Positions 1 to 5,169 are shown, counted from the stretch's first letter. The stretch is DNA of 6,750 nucleotides from Christensenella sp. UBA941 (GCA_002293365.1 DBDD01000040.1:1-6750), one strand, 5' to 3'. Notes: generated by a model not told the origin, from the sequence alone. Program-made: numbers and translations.

Positions 1-213
1 GGAACGCTAATAGGACTGGTTACAGGGATACTGATAATTGGCATGATACCGCTTTTAGTCGGTATGTTTTGGGGCAATGTTTCGGCAACTGTTCCGGTTA
101 TGAAAATCGCGGGAATGTGCATTGCCGGAATCACCGCCATAATGCTCTGTTCGCTTGTTCCGTTCTTTAAGGGTAAGAGCATATCCATTATGGACAATAT
201 CCGTTACGAATAG
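1..213 (+). CDS. ABC transporter permease, FtsX/MacB type, C-terminal fragment (5' end outside window)
   Basis: Frame 1 is open from the first base to a TAG at 211-213, giving the last 70 residues of a longer protein. The fragment has two hydrophobic stretches (about residues 3-24 and 36-55) joined by a short polar loop, then a basic tail ending in DNIRYE. Paired transmembrane helices followed by a tail of the type 'xxIRYE' are characteristic of the C-terminus of FtsX-like permeases (BceB, YtrF and MacB relatives), which sit in the cytoplasmic membrane and partner with a LolD/BceA-type ATPase. The gene directly downstream, 18 bp away on the same strand, encodes exactly that kind of ATPase, so the two very likely form one transporter. 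Substrate cannot be told; family members export or sense antimicrobial peptides, or do lipoprotein or envelope work. Order permease then ATPase is the reverse of the usual bceA-bceB order. The start and most of the extracellular domain lie outside the window. Confidence 0.8.
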   Translation, partial: GTLIGLVTGILIIGMIPLLVGMFWGNVSATVPVMKIAGMCIAGITAIMLCSLVPFFKGKSISIMDNIRYE

Positions 214-222
214 AAAGAGGAG
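214..222 (+). promoter_or_regulatory. Ribosome binding site of the ABC ATPase gene
   Basis: AAAGAGGAG lies directly after the permease stop and 9 bases before the ATG at 232. It fixes the start of the ATPase gene and supports co-translation from a permease-ATPase transcript. No promoter is visible in the 18-bp gap. Confidence 0.75.
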
Positions 223-231
223 ACTAATATA

Positions 232-894
232 ATGATACAGGCAAAAAGCATTTCCAAGAGTTTTACGATAGGCGAACAAAATCTGCAAGTGCTGAAAGAC
301 ATAAGCCTGCACATAAACCAGGGTGAATTTGTCTCACTAATGGGGCCGTCAGGTTCGGGTAAAAGCACGTTACTGTACATTTTGGGCGGGCTGGACAAGG
401 CTGATTTAGGCACTGTTGCCATAAATGGCAAGGAAATTGGCTCTTTACTTGACAGCGCAGAAAGCGCCATGCGCAGAGATGAAATTGGGTTTGTGTTCCA
501 AGCGTATAACCTGATTGACAATTTAACCGTAGAAGAAAATGTGCTTATTCCTGCGATGCTGGATGGCAAAAAACGAAGCGCAGTGAACAGCCGGCTGGAA
601 GAATTGCTAAAAGCGGTAGGGCTTTATGAACACCGAAAACACCGCCCAATGGAGCTTTCTGGCGGGCAGCAGCAACGCACCGCCATCGCGCGTGCGCTAA
701 TTAACCGCCCCAAAGTGATATTTGCAGACGAGCCTATTGGAAATCTGGACAGCCAGAGTGGAAAAGAGGTGTTGGAACTATTACGAAATTTTAATCAGCA
801 GTATGGCATTACTATTTTGATGGTTACGCATTCGGAAGAATCCACCCGGTACGGCAATCGCGTGATTCGGCTGAAAGACGGGCAGATTGCATAG
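232..894 (+). CDS. ABC transporter ATP-binding protein (BceA/LolD/MacB-type)
   Basis: This 220-residue protein is the full usual length for stand-alone ATPases that drive FtsX-type permeases. It hydrolyses ATP on the cytoplasmic face of the membrane as a dimer. All ABC motifs are present and intact: Walker A GPSGSGKST (residues 38-46), Q-loop glutamine in FVFQ (Q90), signature LSGGQ (142-146), Walker B VIFADEP (162-168) with catalytic E167, D-loop NLD (171-173) and H-loop H200 in MVTH. The LSGGQQQR signature, the ADEPIGNLDS stretch and the short C-terminus ending in a 'RLKDGQI' strand place it in the LolD/BceA/YtrE group rather than among nutrient importers. It lies 18 bp after the permease and is surely in the same operon. 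The partner permease suggests export, or resistance and sensing of a peptide or envelope-active compound, but nothing in the sequence names the substrate. No two-component system is visible in the window. Confidence 0.95.
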   Translation: MIQAKSISKSFTIGEQNLQVLKDISLHINQGEFVSLMGPSGSGKSTLLYILGGLDKADLGTVAINGKEIGSLLDSAESAMRRDEIGFVFQAYNLIDNLTVEENVLIPAMLDGKKRSAVNSRLEELLKAVGLYEHRKHRPMELSGGQQQRTAIARALINRPKVIFADEPIGNLDSQSGKEVLELLRNFNQQYGITILMVTHSEESTRYGNRVIRLKDGQIA

Positions 895-946
895 TATAAA
901 GCGTATGTCATAGTCGACAATATACCCGAGAAAAAGAGCCAATAAT

Positions 947-962
947 TGTGAGAATACTCACA
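947..962. repeat. Short palindrome between convergent genes
   Basis: TGTGAG and CTCACA are perfect 6-bp inverted arms separated by AATA. The site lies between the end of the ABC ATPase gene (+) and the end of the KTR gene (-), where a bidirectional terminator might be expected. There is no adjacent T-run on the plus strand; on the minus strand a T-rich stretch comes about 15 bases after it. It may be a weak terminator or chance. No other clear terminator for the ABC operon was found in 895-988. Confidence 0.3.
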
Positions 963-971
963 TGTTATCGG

Positions 972-1007
972 CCCTGCGTCTTAACGTCTTATTGTCCCTG
1001 CGTCTTA
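972..1007. repeat. Imperfect 24-bp tandem duplication at the 3' end of the KTR gene
   Basis: The 12-mer CCCTGCGTCTTA occurs at 972-983 and again at 996-1007, exactly 24 bp apart, and the bases between the copies also show partial similarity. On the minus strand, the gene's own end reads KTQGQ-stop. The next eight codons, in the same frame, read D-V-KTQGR-stop. The tail of the protein has therefore been copied in frame. Confidence 0.6.
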
Positions 1008-1177
1008 GCGGCTGGCTCTGTGATAAGAGTTATATTCAGTTTATTTACGTTGTTAAGGGTTTCGTGTTTGCACTTTGGGCAGAACAGCGGGAAGTTTTTA
1101 AGCTCCGTATCTGCCCTAATCCTGTCGCGGGTTTTGCTCCCGCACACAGGGCATAGAAGCCATTCGTCTTTGCTCAT
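989..1177 (-). CDS. Cysteine-rich KTR-domain small protein
   Basis: A 62-residue protein. Four cysteines occur as two CxxC pairs (C9/C12 and C33/C36), typical of a zinc ribbon. The first pair is followed by the K-T-R triplet (residues 15-17) that gives the Cys-rich KTR family its name, and the stretch DTELKNFPLFCPKCK is a family hallmark. These proteins are frequent in Firmicute conjugative elements; their function is unknown, and nucleic-acid or protein binding through zinc is only a guess. The start at 1177 is chosen because AGGTG stands a few bases upstream; an upstream ATG at 1204 would add nine residues unlike the family. The gene begins 29 bp after the glgB stop on the same strand, so it is probably the second gene of the glgB operon. 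Its 3' end carries an in-frame 24-bp duplication (see findings). Confidence 0.8.
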   Translation of the reverse strand: MSKDEWLLCPVCGSKTRDRIRADTELKNFPLFCPKCKHETLNNVNKLNITLITEPAAKTQGQ

Positions 1178-1206
1178 GGTGTCACCTACTTTCTGCATTA
1201 TCATTC

Positions 1207-3120
1207 TCAGAAAATTACAACGGCGGTACGGGGCATAAGAGTAAGATCGCGAACGTGATTACATATCTTGACAGTGCCGCCAAAGACATCCCAATCGCTG
1301 TGCAAAATGATTTTGTGATTCTCCCCATTATCCAGCGCATACTGATTTGACGTATGAAAGTTGAACGCAAACGTATACGCGCCTTTTCGGAATATTAAAA
1401 CTTTGGCTGTTTCGTCGTTCAGGATTAGCTCGGGCGTATGCCTTAAAAGGTTTTCATTTTTCATCAGCGCAATCATCGCCGTGTCAAACTTGAGCAAGAA
1501 TTGATACCGCAGATTATCGTCCTCCGCCAAGCTCCACTGCCTGCGGGCGTAGTGATAGCTATGGCCGTTGCCGTCGCGGGGGAAGTCAATCCATTCGGGA
1601 TGACCGAACTCGTTCCCCATAAAGTTCAGATAGCCTTCCCCGGCCAACGCGCAAGTAATCAACCGTATCATTTTATGAAGCGCCATTGCCCGGTCTATGA
1701 TGTGGCTTTGGGAGTCTTTGCGCATATTCCAATACATTTCACTGTCGGCCAGCCAGAACATGATTGTCTTGTCGCCAACCAGCGCCTGATCGTGGCTTTC
1801 GCAGTAGCCGATCACTTTTTCCTGTGGCCGGCGCTGTGTAAGCTCATGCCAAAGCTGCCCTAAATCCCAATCTTCATCGCGCCTGTCACGGAGCGTCTTT
1901 ATCCAGTAATCCGGCGCTCCCATCCCCAAACGGTAGTCAAAACCAATCCCGCCGTCTTCAATCGGTACGCACATTCCGGGCATACCGCTCATGTCCTCGG
2001 CTATCAGCACACAGTCCGGCTTGACCTCCTTGCACAGTTGCGTCGCCAGTTGCAGATATGTAACTGCGTCGGCGTCAATGTTTTCAGAGAAATACTGCCG
2101 GTAATCGGTGAACGGTTCCGTACCGTAATCGTTGTAAATCATGGATGTTATTCCGTCAAAGCGGAAGCCGTCAAAGTGGTATTCCTCTATCCAAAACTTG
2201 ATGTTTGACAGCAAAAAATGTATGACCTCCAGCTTTCCGTAGTTGAACAGCTTCGTGCCCCAAGCGGGATGATTTCCCCGCTCCCCGCTGTGGAAAAACT
2301 GGTGTTCCGTACCGTCAAAACGACCGATGCCTTCCTCAATGTTGCGCGCCGAGTGGGAGTGGACTAAATCCAGAAATACAGCTATTCCCATGCTATGTGC
2401 CGTATTGATCAAACGCTTCAAATCATCGGGCGTCCCGAAGCGCGAGGACACGGCGAAAAAGTTGGACACCTGATAGCCAAACGAGCCGTAATAAGGATGT
2501 TCCGCAATAGCCATAAGCTGGACGGCGTTGTAACCGGCGCGGGATATGCGCGGCAGGACAACCTCGGTGAAGGCGTTAAAGGTGGACACAAGCCCCTGTT
2601 CGCTTGATATACCTACATGACATTCATAAATGAACAAATTCTGGCTTGCAGAGAATCCTGCATCTGTCCACCAGAATGGCTCCGGGGGATTCCATATCTC
2701 GCCGTTGAAGCTCAAATTGGGCAGTTGGACAGCCCGCCGTATGTAGAGAGGGATTCTGTCAAAGGCTTCATCGCGCGTGTGGATATGTACCTTGACTTGC
2801 GAAGCGTGTGGGAGAGAATCCTTGCCCGGTAAAAATATCTCAAAGCTGCCGTTCCCAATACTCCACATGGGATGTGATTGCCGGTTCCAGCCGTTAAAGT
2901 CGCCCGTCAAATACATCTTCACCGCGTTTGGAGCCCATTCGCGGTATATCCAGCCATCATCAGTTTGGTGAAATCCATAGTACAGATGTCCGTTGGCGAA
3001 GTCCGACAGGGAATAACCGCCGCCCAACAACTGCGTTCTCTTGTCGTGGTAGTTTTCCAATCGCCGTAATAATTCGCCCTCAAAAGGAGCGAGAAGCGGG
3101 TCGTATTCGATGTGCTTCAT
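1207..3120 (-). CDS. glgB: 1,4-alpha-glucan branching enzyme (GH13, eukaryote-like type)
   Basis: A 637-residue enzyme that cuts alpha-1,4-glucan chains and re-attaches them by alpha-1,6 links, forming branches in glycogen in the cytoplasm. An N-terminal CBM48-like domain (about residues 45-125, with the EWAPNA and GDFNGW motifs) precedes the GH13 barrel. Conserved regions are intact: region I DLVHSH (251-256), region II DGFRFDG with nucleophile D322, region III IAED with acid/base E375, region IV ESHD with D444. The sequence around region II (GFRFDGITSMIY) is that of the eukaryotic GBE1-like branch also found in Bacteroidetes and some Clostridia, not the E. coli GlgB branch; length fits. The start at 3120 is set by GGGAG at 3129-3133; a longer frame to 3204 adds 28 residues that run through the operator and hairpin. 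It is not beside glgA, glgC or glgP. Instead it lies between a TetR gene and a KTR gene, with a TetR-type operator upstream, so it looks like regulated cargo of a mobile element. Confidence 0.93.
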   Translation of the reverse strand: MKHIEYDPLLAPFEGELLRRLENYHDKRTQLLGGGYSLSDFANGHLYYGFHQTDDGWIYREWAPNAVKMYLTGDFNGWNRQSHPMWSIGNGSFEIFLPGKDSLPHASQVKVHIHTRDEAFDRIPLYIRRAVQLPNLSFNGEIWNPPEPFWWTDAGFSASQNLFIYECHVGISSEQGLVSTFNAFTEVVLPRISRAGYNAVQLMAIAEHPYYGSFGYQVSNFFAVSSRFGTPDDLKRLINTAHSMGIAVFLDLVHSHSARNIEEGIGRFDGTEHQFFHSGERGNHPAWGTKLFNYGKLEVIHFLLSNIKFWIEEYHFDGFRFDGITSMIYNDYGTEPFTDYRQYFSENIDADAVTYLQLATQLCKEVKPDCVLIAEDMSGMPGMCVPIEDGGIGFDYRLGMGAPDYWIKTLRDRRDEDWDLGQLWHELTQRRPQEKVIGYCESHDQALVGDKTIMFWLADSEMYWNMRKDSQSHIIDRAMALHKMIRLITCALAGEGYLNFMGNEFGHPEWIDFPRDGNGHSYHYARRQWSLAEDDNLRYQFLLKFDTAMIALMKNENLLRHTPELILNDETAKVLIFRKGAYTFAFNFHTSNQYALDNGENHKIILHSDWDVFGGTVKICNHVRDLTLMPRTAVVIF

Positions 3121-3128
3121 ATAGACCA

Positions 3129-3133
3129 CTCCC
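3129..3133 (-). promoter_or_regulatory. Ribosome binding site deciding the glgB start
   Basis: GGGAG on the minus strand, eight bases before the ATG at 3120. It favours the 637-residue product over the longer in-frame reading up to 3204. Confidence 0.6.
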
Positions 3134-3139
3134 GCAATA

Positions 3140-3159
3140 TATATACCAGTATGTATATA
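3140..3159. promoter_or_regulatory. Putative TetR operator in front of glgB
   Basis: The site has the form TATATAC-N6-GTATATA, the same perfect 7-bp arms and 6-bp centre as the site in the tetR promoter (3817-3836). It lies 20-39 bp upstream of the glgB start and overlaps the AT-rich promoter area. A possible -35 is TTAATT at 3162-3167 and a possible -10 is TATATA at 3138-3143 (minus strand, 18-bp spacer), but the exact promoter is ambiguous here. Binding by the neighbouring TetR protein is inferred from shared architecture and position. Confidence 0.7.
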
Positions 3160-3171
3160 ATAATTAATTTT

Positions 3172-3199
3172 GAAAGCACATCGACATAGATGTGCTTTC
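3172..3199 (-). terminator. Perfect 11-bp hairpin between tetR and glgB
   Basis: GAAAGCACATC (3172-3182) and GATGTGCTTTC (3189-3199) form a perfect 11-bp stem around a 6-base loop. It starts 12 bases after the tetR stop codon and stands upstream of the glgB promoter and operator. On the minus strand it is followed by AAAATTAATTATT, which is AT-rich but not a true U-run. It probably ends or weakens tetR transcription so that glgB depends on its own operator-controlled promoter. A protein-binding or mRNA-stabilising role is possible. Confidence 0.5.
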
Positions 3200-3211
3200 G
3201 GCATTATCGCT

Positions 3212-3808
3212 TTACGAGAAAATTCCGTGCATGAACTGTTTTACGATTGATTCCGCTTGCTGCTCGTTCAACTCAACATATCCATAATTCCACAGTCCGA
3301 TGTTCTGGTTGATGATTGCGATAAAGTGATACGCGCACTGCCGCTCCTTGCCCCTTAGATTCGTGTGCGTCTCGGCAATCCTCTCAAAGCATTGGATGAT
3401 AATCCTATATTGAGCGATATGATAAGGCTCTACTAACTTGGACGCTTGCACTGTAGGCGGCGAAAATGTCAGGGAAAGAAGCATTAAATAGAACTGTTTA
3501 TATTCCTGCGTGAAAGTGAAGTAAGCTGTTGCTGTCCGCAACAACACGGGAAGTACGTCGTCGCCATAACTGTGGGAGTTGGGGGTATAGACAGATTCCT
3601 TTGCCAGTGAAGCATTAAGCCGCTCGTAATACAGCTTTAGGATTTCTTCAAAAAGCCCTTCCTTGCTCCCAAAGAAATAGTAAAGCGTCGGCTTGGTGAC
3701 GCCCGCCATCTGAACAATTTCATTTATGCCCGCACCGTCATAGCCCTTTTCCGAAAAAAGAGCCAACGCGCACTGTAGAAGTGTATCTCTGCTGGTTGAA
3801 TTTTTCAT
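3212..3808 (-). CDS. TetR/AcrR-family transcriptional regulator
   Basis: A 198-residue protein, the usual TetR size. The N-terminal DNA-binding domain is clear: helix 1 around RDTLLQCALALFSEKGYDG (7-25), then the helix-turn-helix INEIVQMAGVTKPTLYYFFGSKEGLF (28-53), with the typical 'TLYYFFGSKE' recognition-helix ending. The remainder (about 60-198) is a helical ligand-binding and dimerisation domain with no recognisable ligand signature. The start is M at 3808; the frame stays open to 3907 but that extension runs through the promoter and into the neighbouring gene. An operator lies inside its own promoter and a like site lies before glgB, so it is expected to act as an autorepressor that also controls glgB and the KTR gene. 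The inducer is unknown. The AAGGA just before the ATG is too close (one base) to be a normal ribosome site, which agrees with leaderless expression. Confidence 0.92.
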   Translation of the reverse strand: MKNSTSRDTLLQCALALFSEKGYDGAGINEIVQMAGVTKPTLYYFFGSKEGLFEEILKLYYERLNASLAKESVYTPNSHSYGDDVLPVLLRTATAYFTFTQEYKQFYLMLLSLTFSPPTVQASKLVEPYHIAQYRIIIQCFERIAETHTNLRGKERQCAYHFIAIINQNIGLWNYGYVELNEQQAESIVKQFMHGIFS

Positions 3809-3814
3809 GTCCTT

Positions 3815-3843
3815 ATTATATACTGGTAGGTATATAATGTCAA
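3815..3843 (-). promoter_or_regulatory. Consensus sigma-A promoter of tetR, predicted leaderless
   Basis: On the minus strand TTGACA (3838-3843) and TATAAT (3815-3820) are both perfect consensus, with an ideal 17-bp spacer (3821-3837). Only six bases separate the -10 box from the ATG at 3806-3808, so the expected start of transcription is the A of the start codon. The operator fills the spacer and overlaps the -10 box. The promoter starts about 20 bp after the end of the mobC-like gene. Confidence 0.85.
3817..3836. promoter_or_regulatory. Putative TetR operator inside the tetR promoter
   Basis: TATATAC (3817-3823) and GTATATA (3830-3836) are perfect inverted arms around a 6-bp centre. The site lies between and onto the -35 and -10 elements, the classic position for blocking RNA polymerase. 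Its arms and spacing match the glgB-side site at 3140-3159, which supports one regulator for both. Confidence 0.75.
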
Positions 3844-3861
3844 GAATTATTTTCCTGAACC

Positions 3862-4533
3862 TCAATGATTCCGCGACCTCGACAGCAGCCGCCGTTCCAG
3901 AATCCAAATATCATGAAGCAGCTTCTTGACTTCGGCCACATCGGTCTTGTACAAGCTGCCCGTCTGGTTCATCCGCTTGACTACCTGATTGATATTATTG
4001 CCGACGCGCTGGAGCTGGGCCGCGTGGTTTTTCATTTCGGTGTAATCCACATTGATGATGTAGCCGTCAATGGCAATCTTGCGTATGTAGGCGCTGAGAT
4101 TTTCCGTTCCCAACAGCGCCATCTTTTGATAAATCAAATCTCTTTCTCTCTCGCTCACCCGAATGATAAGCTGGATAAGGCGCTTTGCCTCCAATAAATC
4201 CTCCTGTATGTACTCAAAAGGGATTCTGCCAAGCCGCACAGTTTCTTTTATGAACAGCAGAATTGCTTCTTCAAGTGTTAATCCGCATTTATTAAGAACA
4301 TCACCAGCTTTTTGGCATAAATCGCTGTCAATCTTAAACTCTAACATTACGTCCATAGGCCTTACGTCTTTTTTCAGAATACCATCCAGTGTTACAGGCT
4401 CATAGTTCCAGTGCATACAGCCAACATTGTAAATCTCGTTAGTGAACCCACAGTCGTTTAGCTCTTTTGCGATTTGCCAATAGTTGGCAACGGCAAAGCC
4501 GGAACCGTGGATGTCTCCTGTGAAATAGACCAT
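3862..4533 (-). CDS. Composite protein: metallophosphoesterase remnant + RelB/DinJ-like segment + MobC domain
   Basis: A 223-residue protein of three parts. Residues 1-12 (MVYFTGDIHGSG) match the N-terminus of a calcineurin-like metallophosphoesterase, with metal ligands D7 and H9. Residues about 18-55 (including YNVGCMHWNYEPVTLDGIL) look like the C-terminal tail of that family. The centre with GNH and GHxH is missing, so this part cannot be catalytic. Residues about 60-107, with DSDL, LTLEEAI and GRIPFE, resemble RelB/DinJ antitoxins (ribbon-helix-helix). Residues about 118-219 are a full MobC relaxosome domain, with GTENLSAYIRKIAIDGYI and VGNNINQVVKRMNQTG as hallmark stretches. MobC proteins bind oriT and help the relaxase nick DNA. 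The start at 4533 follows GGAG eight bases upstream and fits the phosphoesterase start; ATG 4539 and GTG 4542 are alternatives. The relaxase gene normally adjoining mobC is missing. MobC assignment is firm; the other parts are recognised from short motifs. Confidence 0.8.
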   Translation of the reverse strand: MVYFTGDIHGSGFAVANYWQIAKELNDCGFTNEIYNVGCMHWNYEPVTLDGILKKDVRPMDVMLEFKIDSDLCQKAGDVLNKCGLTLEEAILLFIKETVRLGRIPFEYIQEDLLEAKRLIQLIIRVSERERDLIYQKMALLGTENLSAYIRKIAIDGYIINVDYTEMKNHAAQLQRVGNNINQVVKRMNQTGSLYKTDVAEVKKLLHDIWILERRLLSRSRNH

Positions 4534-4584
4534 ACGCATCACTCCATTCGGATTTTGTCATCAATGCGATAAAAATTATTTGAA

Positions 4585-4631
4585 CGACAACGTACATATT
4601 CCTTAGCGATAACGTGCATACTATACCTTAG
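4585..4631. repeat. Tandem pair of imperfect direct repeats (22 and 25 bp)
   Basis: Unit 1 (4585-4606) and unit 2 (4607-4631) directly abut. Both have the pattern CGAyAACGTrCATA...CCTTAG; unit 2 has about three extra bases before CCTTAG. Such iteron-like pairs just upstream of a relaxosome gene could be MobC or regulator binding sites. Unit 2 also contains a possible minus-strand -10 box, TATAGT at 4620-4625, without a good -35. Confidence 0.6.
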
Positions 4632-4632
4632 T

Positions 4633-4674
4633 AAAAAATACACCAACAGTCAAGTGTGCGACTGCTGATGTATT
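4633..4674 (-). terminator. Rho-independent terminator-like hairpin, minus strand
   Basis: Arms 4637-4651 and 4660-4674 make a 15-bp stem around an 8-base loop. On the minus strand the two non-Watson-Crick positions are both G-U wobbles, and the stem runs into TTTTTT (4633-4638). On the plus strand the same positions are A-C mismatches and there is no T-run after the stem. The structure is therefore built for minus-strand RNA. No minus-strand gene lies just upstream, so it may end read-through or act as an attenuator before the mobC-like gene. Confidence 0.7.
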
Positions 4675-4832
4675 GTTTATGTTAGCGAAATAGGTGACAC
4701 AGGGCGGTCTTAATGGTTTTGTGGATGCTTACGCTCCTCAGAACGCATGAGCAGGCGTAATAGATTCCAAATCTGTTGCGTCGAACTCGCTACACACAAA
4801 ATAGCACATCCATCTGCCATTGACACACTTTT

Positions 4833-4839
4833 GGAGGTG
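4833..4839 (+). promoter_or_regulatory. Ribosome binding site deciding the excisionase-like gene start
   Basis: GGAGGTG, with GGAGG six bases before the ATG at 4844. It rules out the in-frame ATG at 4820, which would place this site inside the gene. Confidence 0.85.
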
Positions 4840-4843
4840 CTAT

Positions 4844-5086
4844 ATGAAATCGAGAAAAAACTACGAAGAATTGTTTAAGGCATACCCCGATGTGGTAACA
4901 TTGATACAGTTTAGAAAAATGCTCGGCGGCATTGCAGACAGCACGGCGCGAAAACTCGTGCAGGAAGACCATGTGGAACACTTTTACATACGAGACACAT
5001 ATTTTATTCCCAAGCAATGTGCCATCGACTATATACTGGGCAAGCACTATGCGCAATATAAAAAGAAGCTAAATGTGCAAGTGTAA
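4844..5086 (+). CDS. Small excisionase-like DNA-binding protein of conjugative elements
   Basis: An 80-residue protein beginning MKSRKNYEELFKAYPDVV. A winged-helix or MerR/Xis-like DNA-binding fold is suggested by the stretch VVTLIQFRKMLGGIADSTARKLVQEDHVEHFYI (about 17-49), where a helix-turn-helix is followed by a hairpin 'wing', and by a basic C-terminus (KHYAQYKKKLNVQV). Proteins of this size and start are common in Clostridia ICEs, usually just before a tyrosine or serine integrase gene, and are annotated as helix-turn-helix or excisionase proteins. Expected role: binding element ends and shifting the integrase toward excision. Here no integrase follows; a convergent AAA ATPase gene does. 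A strong ribosome site supports the start. Its last 14 codons recur in diverged form at 6651-6695. Family assignment is by recognition of the sequence, not by search. Confidence 0.78.
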   Translation: MKSRKNYEELFKAYPDVVTLIQFRKMLGGIADSTARKLVQEDHVEHFYIRDTYFIPKQCAIDYILGKHYAQYKKKLNVQV

Positions 5087-5131
5087 CAAACCATGAATTT
5101 CAACAAATCGCCACAAGCCGTGCCAGCTAAA

Positions 5132-5169
5132 GTGCCACTTACGTTGTCATTTGGCAATAGAAGTGGCAC
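5132..5169. terminator. Hairpin between convergent excisionase-like and AAA ATPase genes
   Basis: GTGCCACTT (5132-5140) and AAGTGGCAC (5161-5169) are a perfect 9-bp stem. Inside it TTGTCA (5144-5149) and TGGCAA (5152-5157) can continue the stem on the plus strand with one G-U pair. The arm lies four bases beyond the AAA gene's stop codon and 45 bp beyond the other gene's stop. A bidirectional terminator is the simplest reading, although neither side has a real T-run. A recombinase or transfer site is an alternative. Confidence 0.5.

Larger units (their letters stand above)
4534..4843. other. Non-coding control region between divergent mobC-like and excisionase-like genes; oriT candidate
   Basis: About 310 bp without a convincing gene. 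It holds the ribosome site of the mobC-like gene (GGAG at about 4542-4545, minus strand), a tandem repeat pair (4585-4631), a terminator-like hairpin (4633-4674), a weak imperfect inverted repeat around 4731-4758 (ACGC-CCTCA against TGAG-GCGT) and the ribosome site of the excisionase-like gene. As MobC acts at oriT, and oriT usually lies next to mobC, this is where a transfer origin would be sought. A 43-codon frame at 4747-4878 has no ribosome site and is not called. Confidence 0.45.

Noticed and set aside
204..569. Minus-strand frame of 121 codons opposite the ABC ATPase
   Set aside because: It lies entirely over the permease end and the ATPase gene with all ABC motifs; no ribosome site or recognisable product.
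1501..3167. Several plus-strand frames of 63-120 codons opposite glgB
   Set aside because: Antisense shadows of a well-supported branching enzyme, with no start signals or protein family features.
3121..3204. Upstream extension of the glgB reading frame (28 extra residues)
   Set aside because: The extension runs through the hairpin and operator and lacks a ribosome site, while GGGAG lies eight bases before the ATG at 3120 and the family alignment starts there.
3809..3907. Upstream extension of the TetR reading frame (33 extra residues)
   Set aside because: It covers the consensus promoter and operator and overlaps the mobC-like gene; the sequence from 3808 already matches a typical TetR N-terminus.
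3865..4405. Plus-strand frames opposite the mobC-like gene
   Set aside because: Shadows of the MobC and RelB-like coding sequence; no recognisable domains.
4820..4846. TTGACA at 4820 with TATATG at 4841 as a promoter
   Set aside because: The spacer is only 15 bp and the -10 would overlap the start codon of the excisionase-like gene, so it cannot drive it.
4747..4878. 43-codon plus-strand frame ending inside the excisionase-like gene
   Set aside because: No ribosome site, no recognised similarity, and it overlaps the true start region; kept only as a note since its end (EIEKKLRRIV) is protein-like.
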